In this document: one piece after another, positions 60,023 through 64,000 of the stretch | Layout: each line of letters begins with the position of its first letter | Position numbering within the stretch: the first letter of the stretch is position 1 | Origin: Actinoplanes italicus | GTDB taxonomy: Bacteria; Actinomycetota; Actinomycetes; Mycobacteriales; Micromonosporaceae | Reading direction: 5' to 3' | DNA: 64,000 nt | Assembly: GCF_003001815.1 (NCBI RefSeq) | Contig: NZ_PVMZ01000015.1 | Coordinates: 186,001 to 250,000 of the forward strand | Made by a program: the position numbers and the translations under genes | Notes under the pieces: model-generated | The model's input: the letters and a program-made list of their open reading frames with translations, nothing else | The model's database searches: none | What the model was told of the DNA's origin: nothing

Positions 60023-60038
60023 CCGGTAGTGTCGGGCC

Positions 60039-60905
60039 ATGACACAGCCAGCGGCCCATACTCTGGAAGTCCCCGGCGCGATCATCACCTACGACGTGCG
60101 CGAGCCCGCGGAGAAATCGTCCGAGACCCCGCTCATGCTGATCGGCTCGCCGATGGACGCGAGCGGCTTCGTGACCCTGGCCGGGCACTTCACCGACCGG
60201 CTCGTGATCACCTACGACCCGCGCGGCACCGGCCGCAGCAAGCGCACCGACCCGGCACCGGAGACCACGCCCGAGCAGCACGCTGACGACGTCCGCCGGG
60301 TCATCGAGACGGTCGGTGGCCCGGTCGACCTGTTCGCCAGCAGCGGCGGGGCGGTCAACTCCCTGGCTCTCGTGGCGGCGAACCCTGATCTGGTACGCCT
60401 TCTCGTCGCCCACGAGCCACCCCTGGCGAGCCTGGTGCCGGACGCCGAGGACGCGGTGGCCGCCGTGCGGGGCATCCGCGCGCTCTACGAACGTTCCGGC
60501 CTGGGTCCGGCGATGGTGAAGTTCATCCAGATCGTGTCGCTGAAGGGACCGGTGCCGCCCGGTTTCGCCGACGAGCCCGGCCCCGACCCGGCCAGCTTCG
60601 GCCTGCCCGCTGAGGACGACGGCTCACGCGACGACGTGCTGCTCGGCCAGAACCTGGTCACCTGCTGCCTGTACCAGCCCGACCTCGCCGCGCTGCGCGC
60701 CGCCTCGACCCGCATCGTCCTGGCCGTCGGCGCCGAGTCGGCGGGCGAGCTGGCCCATCGCGGCGGTCTCGCGGTCGCCGAGCGGCTCGGCCGGGAACCG
60801 GCCGTGTTCCCGAGCAACCACGCCGGTTTCCTCGGCGGCGAGTACGGCCAGCACGGCGACCCGGGCCCGTTCGCCGAGACGCTGCGCCGGACCCTCGCCA
60901 CCTGA
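60039..60905 (+). CDS. Alpha/beta hydrolase
   Basis: A 288-residue alpha/beta hydrolase of the general type annotated as hydrolase or haloperoxidase. The nucleophile elbow reads DLFASSGGAVNS (Ser in a SSGG context). The oxyanion segment is LMLIGSPMDASGF, and YDPRGTGRSKR is the strand-4 loop. The catalytic histidine is probably in PSNHAGFLGG. It follows the acetylesterase gene by 16 bp and may be its operon partner. Substrate unknown. Confidence 0.85.
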   Translation: MTQPAAHTLEVPGAIITYDVREPAEKSSETPLMLIGSPMDASGFVTLAGHFTDRLVITYDPRGTGRSKRTDPAPETTPEQHADDVRRVIETVGGPVDLFASSGGAVNSLALVAANPDLVRLLVAHEPPLASLVPDAEDAVAAVRGIRALYERSGLGPAMVKFIQIVSLKGPVPPGFADEPGPDPASFGLPAEDDGSRDDVLLGQNLVTCCLYQPDLAALRAASTRIVLAVGAESAGELAHRGGLAVAERLGREPAVFPSNHAGFLGGEYGQHGDPGPFAETLRRTLAT

Positions 60906-60952
60906 CCGCCCTCGGGATCAGGCGATCCGCCGTACGCCGTCATGCCTCTCGT

Positions 60953-60970
60953 CTTGAAATGATCTTCAAG
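60953..60970. promoter_or_regulatory. Short inverted repeat upstream of the repeat-peptide gene
   Basis: CTTGAA and TTCAAG flank six bases, about 90 bp before the peptide start. TTGAAA inside it could serve as a -35. A weak candidate operator or promoter site. Confidence 0.3.
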
Positions 60971-61061
60971 GCCGAGCCGGCATGAATCGATCGTGGCCGG
61001 GTACCCCCGGGATCCACGGCCTCCGAATCACGGAGGCGCTCGGTGCGGCAGGGGAATCGAC

Positions 61062-61319
61062 ATGGCACTCAGCAACGACGACATCAACAGCGACCCGGCC
61101 AACGCCGGGGGCGAGGGCCCAGCCGACGGCGGAGCCGACGTGACCAGCCAGGACGGCGGCGCCGACGGCGGCGCGTCCGCTGAGGGTCCGGCCGACGGCG
61201 GAGCAGACACCGCCACGGTCGACGGCGGCGCCGACGGCAGCGCGTCCGACGAGGGCCCGGCCGACGGCGGGGCCGACGTGACCAGTCACGACGGCGGTGC
61301 CGACGGCAGCGCTTCCTGA
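61062..61319 (+). CDS. Asp/Gly-rich repeat peptide, candidate RiPP precursor
   Basis: An 85-residue peptide starting at ATG 61062 (GCAGGGGAATCGAC upstream). Residues 1-17 (MALSNDDINSDPANAGG) look like a leader. Residues 18-85 are three repeats of 23, 23 and 22 residues starting EGPADGGAD, each with two DGGAD motifs (six in all). The repeat part has no Cys, Lys, Arg, Trp, Tyr or Phe and only one His. It is strongly acidic. The next gene, 11 bp away, is a JmjC/cupin oxygenase, and an S51 peptidase follows. A modified multi-core peptide is the best reading; an acidic disordered or calcium-binding protein is the alternative. Not a family I recognise. Confidence 0.7.
   Translation: MALSNDDINSDPANAGGEGPADGGADVTSQDGGADGGASAEGPADGGADTATVDGGADGSASDEGPADGGADVTSHDGGADGSAS
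61113..61319 (+). repeat. Three 69-bp tandem repeats encoding the peptide cores
   Basis: Units start at 61113, 61182 and 61251, each beginning GAGGGNCC(A/G)GCCGACGGCGG. The last unit ends with the stop codon. Many differences are at third codon positions, while DGGAD is kept, which suggests selection on the peptide. Confidence 0.88.
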
Positions 61320-61330
61320 GGACCGAACCC

Positions 61331-62590
61331 GTGACCACGACCCGAATCCGGCCGGCCTCCGCCCTGTCCCGGGCAGTCGCGACCACCCCGGACGAGTTCG
61401 CCGGCACATATTGGGGTCGGGAACCGTTGCTGTCCCGGGCCGCCGACCTCGGCGGCCCGGGCGGTTTCACCGACCTGCTCTCCTCGGCCGCCGTCGACGA
61501 ACTGCTCAGCCGGCGTGGACTGCGGACCCCGTTCCTCCGGGTGGCCCAGCAGGGCGCGGTGCTCCCCGGCAGCCGCTTCACCGGCGGCGGAGGCGTCGGC
61601 GCAGAGATCTCCGACCAGGTGCTCGACGAACAGGTCATGCGGTTGTACGCCGAAGGCGCCACCCTGGTCCTGCAGGGCCTGCACCGGCTCTGGCCACCAC
61701 TGATCGACTTCGTCGGCCGGCTCGGCGCGGAACTCAACCGCCCGCTGCAGATGAACGCCTACCTGACCCCTCCGTCGAGTCAGGGCTTCAGCACCCACTA
61801 CGACACCCATGACGTCTTCGTCCTACAGGTCGAAGGCACCAAACGCTGGTGCATACATCCGCCCGTCCTCGCCGACCCGCTGGAGAAGCAGGCGTGGGGC
61901 GGCCGCGCCGACGAGGTGGCCGCGACAGCGCAGGGCGAGCCCGCGCTCGACGTGGTCCTGCAACCCGGTGACGCGCTCTACCTGCCTCGCGGCTGGCTGC
62001 ACTCCGCCCGCGCGCAGGGCGGCCGGTCGCTGCACCTGACCGTCGGCATCCGGGGTCTCACCCGGTACGCCCTGGTCGAGGAACTCCTCACGCTGGCGAT
62101 GGCCGATCCACTGCTGCGGGCCACCCTGCCGTACGGCTTCGACCCCACCGATCCCGACGAAGTCGGTGCGGAGCTCGAGCAGACGGTGGCGACACTGCGT
62201 TCCTGGCTGAGCACCGTACAACCGGCTCAGATCGCCGACCGGCTGCGCAACCGATCCTGGCCGGCCGCTCGCCCCGCGCCGATCAGCCCGCTCGCACAGC
62301 TCGACTTCGCCGACGCGCTCACCGCGGCCGACGTGGTCACCGTCCGGCCCGGCCTGCGGTGGCTGCTCGGCGAAAACGACGCCGACCAGGTGGCTCTGCG
62401 CCTCACCGGCCGGACCATGAGCTTTCCCGCCTACTGCGGGCCCGCGCTGCGGCTCGCCCTCGACGGGGCGCCGCACCGCGTCGGTGACCTGCCGCTCGCC
62501 GACGACGCGGACCGGCTGGTGCTGGCCCGGCGGTTGCTCACCGAAGGCGTGCTGATTGCCGCCCCCACCGATGCGGCCGTCGTCGGGTAG
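61331..62590 (+). CDS. JmjC/cupin 2-oxoglutarate oxygenase (RoxA/NO66-like)
   Basis: A 419-residue Fe(II)/2-oxoglutarate-dependent oxygenase of the ribosomal-oxygenase (YcfD/RoxA, MINA/NO66) type. The N-terminal part has FAGTYWGREPLLSRA. The JmjC core has the iron ligands in STHYDTHDVFVLQVEG (HxD) and the distal His in YLPRGWLHSARA, with KRW and SLHLTVG as further hallmarks. A winged-helix-like C-terminal half follows. Known relatives hydroxylate Arg or His in ribosomal proteins. Here the adjacent repeat peptide, with Asp as its main reactive side chain, is the likely substrate. GTG 61331 start. Confidence 0.88.
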   Translation: MTTTRIRPASALSRAVATTPDEFAGTYWGREPLLSRAADLGGPGGFTDLLSSAAVDELLSRRGLRTPFLRVAQQGAVLPGSRFTGGGGVGAEISDQVLDEQVMRLYAEGATLVLQGLHRLWPPLIDFVGRLGAELNRPLQMNAYLTPPSSQGFSTHYDTHDVFVLQVEGTKRWCIHPPVLADPLEKQAWGGRADEVAATAQGEPALDVVLQPGDALYLPRGWLHSARAQGGRSLHLTVGIRGLTRYALVEELLTLAMADPLLRATLPYGFDPTDPDEVGAELEQTVATLRSWLSTVQPAQIADRLRNRSWPAARPAPISPLAQLDFADALTAADVVTVRPGLRWLLGENDADQVALRLTGRTMSFPAYCGPALRLALDGAPHRVGDLPLADDADRLVLARRLLTEGVLIAAPTDAAVVG

Positions 62591-62620
62591 ATTTTCCCTT
62601 CCCGTGGATTCGGAGGCATC

Positions 62621-63285
62621 GTGAAGCTCCTGCTCACCTCCGGCGGCGTCACGAACGGGAGCATCCGCACGGCGCTCGTGCAGCTGCTCGGCAAGCCGAT
62701 CGACGAGTGCCACGCCCTCTGCATCCCGACAGGTCAGTGGGGTCACCCGATGTGCGGTCCGGCGTCGGTACGGGACTTCATCGCCGCCGAGCCCAAGCCC
62801 GACTGGCAGTACATGACCGGCCTGGGCTGGGCGTCGGTCGGTGTCCTCGAGCTCACCGCGCTGCCCACCATCGGCGCGGACCGCTGGGTCCCCTGGGTCC
62901 GGGAGGCCGACGTGCTCCTGGCCGACGGAGGCGACGCGGCTTACCTGTGCCACTGGATGCGCGAGTCGGGGCTGGCCGAGCTGCTGCCGTCACTGCCCGA
63001 CAAGGTCTGGGTGGGCGTGAGCGCCGGAAGCATGGTGCTGACGCCCCGGATCGGTGACTACTTCGTCGAGTGGCCGTCCGCACCGGACGACCGCACCCTG
63101 GGCGTCGTCGACTTCTCGATCTTCCCGCACCTGGACCTCTTCCCACGAACACCATGGCCGACGCGGAGCGATGGGCCGCCGACATCGGCGTCCCGGCCTA
63201 CGCCATCGACGAACAGACAGCCATCAAGGTCGTCGACGGTTCGGTCGAGGTGATCTCCGAAGGGCGATGGACGAAGTTCGGGTGA
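62621..63285 (+). pseudogene. Peptidase S51 (PepE/dipeptidase E-like), one-base frameshift
   Basis: S51 serine peptidase homologue, GTG 62621 with GGAGG upstream. LLTSGGVTNGSIRTALVQLLG, the nucleophile serine in VGVSAGSMVLTP and the catalytic His in FSIFPHLD are intact. At about 63137-63145 the reading shifts: the normal ending TNTMADAERWAADIGVPAYA-type through SEGRWTKFG is in the frame one base back and ends at 63285. The straight reading ends at 63253 with an unrelated Arg/Ser/Pro tail. A missing base after the active-site His explains it. This may be a sequencing error or a real mutation. Dipeptidase E cleaves after Asp, which suits the Asp-rich neighbour peptide. Confidence 0.75.
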
Positions 63286-63394
63286 TCGCCGCCGGCCGAC
63301 CCGATTAGTTTCGGCCGGGTGCCGGGTCTGTTCTGGTGAGCGTCGCTGGACGTCGTACGACGCTGCCCGGAAACAGACGCCCTTGGAGGAGATC

Positions 63395-64000
63395 GTGACA
63401 ACCACGCCGAACGAGCTGCCCGGCCGCCCACCCGTCGTCGATCCGGCCACCTGGCAGGCCGCACGGGACGAGCTGCTGGTCCGCGAGAAGGCGCACACCC
63501 GCGCCGGCGATGCGCTCGCAGCGGCTCGCCGCCGGTTGCCGATGGTCGAGTTCGACCCGAAGGTCGAGGTCGTCGGCCCCGGCGGTCCGGTCCCGTTCCT
63601 GGAGCTGTTCCAGGGGCGCGACGAACTCATCGTCTACAAGCACATGTGGTACGACGGCGCACCGCACCAGGGCCAGTGCGAGGGTTGCACCAACGCGGCC
63701 TGGCACCTGAAGGACGCGGTCTACCTCAACGCCCGCGGCGTCTCGTTCGCGATCCTGACCACCGGCCGCTGGCCCGAGGTGGCCGCCTTCGTCGAGTTCA
63801 TGGGCTACACCCAGCCGTGGTACTCGGTGCGCGACGTGACCGGGCCGGCCGGCGGCGACATGGGCTACCTGACCTGCTTCCTGCGCGACGGAGACAGGGC
63901 CTTTCTCACCTACGAGACGACCGGCCGGGGCACCGAGCGGTTCAACGCCACCTTCAACATGCTCGACATGACGCCGTACGGCCGCGCGGAGGCGTGGGAG
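63395..64000 (+). CDS. DUF899-family thioredoxin-like protein, 5' part
   Basis: Open to the window end, 202 residues seen. GTG 63395 follows TTGGAGGAG. The sequence has PMVEFDPKVEVVGPGGPVPFLELF, VYKHMWYDGAPHQGQCEGCTNAAWHL with a CxxC pair, and YLNARGVSFAILTTGRWPEV. These are hallmarks of the DUF899 family, a thioredoxin-fold group of unknown function. The last residues seen are FNATFNMLDMTPYGRAEAWE; the C-terminal part is outside the window. Confidence 0.85.
   Translation, partial: MTTTPNELPGRPPVVDPATWQAARDELLVREKAHTRAGDALAAARRRLPMVEFDPKVEVVGPGGPVPFLELFQGRDELIVYKHMWYDGAPHQGQCEGCTNAAWHLKDAVYLNARGVSFAILTTGRWPEVAAFVEFMGYTQPWYSVRDVTGPAGGDMGYLTCFLRDGDRAFLTYETTGRGTERFNATFNMLDMTPYGRAEAWE

Noticed and set aside
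1..64000. tRNA, rRNA, riboswitch or phage integration genes
   Set aside because: I looked for cloverleaf-like segments, rRNA-like stretches and integrase or phage structural motifs and found none convincing.

Overview
The window is about 70% GC, with GTG and TTG starts, overlapping operons and Tat-type exported enzymes. Together with mycobacterial-type steroid catabolism genes, this points to a filamentous actinobacterium. I lean towards Micromonosporaceae (Actinoplanes-like), but nothing here proves the genus. All assignments come from reading the sequence and from memory of families; no search was run.

Region 1 (1-38.3 kb) is a large steroid (cholesterol-type) degradation island. It opens with the end of a FadA5-like thiolase. 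Next comes the ring C/D (HIP) block ipdF-fadE30 | fadD3-echA-fadE31-fadE32-fadE33, arranged around a KstR2-type operator as in Mycobacterium tuberculosis. A receptor Ser/Thr kinase follows fadE33 after 9 bp. The ring A/B block is hsaA-hsaD-hsaC-hsaB, divergent from kshA-orf-kshB across a KstR box. Then come hsaE-hsaG-hsaF with an FAD protein, divergent from kstD across another KstR box. After an insert of GlnX/GlnH-like, NfeD and flotillin genes comes the side-chain-removal (igr-type) operon fadE28-fadE29-chsH2/chsH1 fusion-ltp2. It is divergent from the repressor gene kstR. A second kstD-like gene with an SRPBCC gene, divergent from a thioesterase, closes the island. Five KstR boxes (TNNAACNNGTTNNA) and one KstR2 box (ANCAAGNNCTTGNT) fall exactly in the promoter gaps. 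Read together, the genes cover side-chain shortening, 9-alpha-hydroxylation and 1,2-dehydrogenation, ring A opening and cleavage, and HIP degradation.

Region 2 (38.3-49 kb) is mixed accessory content. It holds a pectinesterase, a class C beta-lactamase-like hydrolase, a branched-chain amino-acid binding lipoprotein and two c-di-GMP enzymes. These flank a secreted GH5 mannanase with a CBM2 domain and a perfect CebR-type operator.

Region 3 (49-55.7 kb) has a plasmid RepA-like initiator gene next to a block of 41-42 bp tandem repeats (related copies lie at 18.3 kb), a LexA-type repressor with an expanded linker, several small hypothetical genes, and an MFS transporter coupled to an ArsR-type regulator.

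Region 4 (55.7-64 kb) has a three-gene membrane operon of unknown function with a 15-bp inverted repeat over an internal ribosome binding site. A pectin-related acetylesterase with a LacI-type operator and an alpha/beta hydrolase follow. Then comes the most novel-looking unit: a small Asp/Gly-rich peptide built of three 23-residue repeats, followed after 11 bp by a JmjC/cupin oxygenase and then by a frameshifted S51 peptidase. It looks like a candidate RiPP system. The window ends inside a DUF899 gene.
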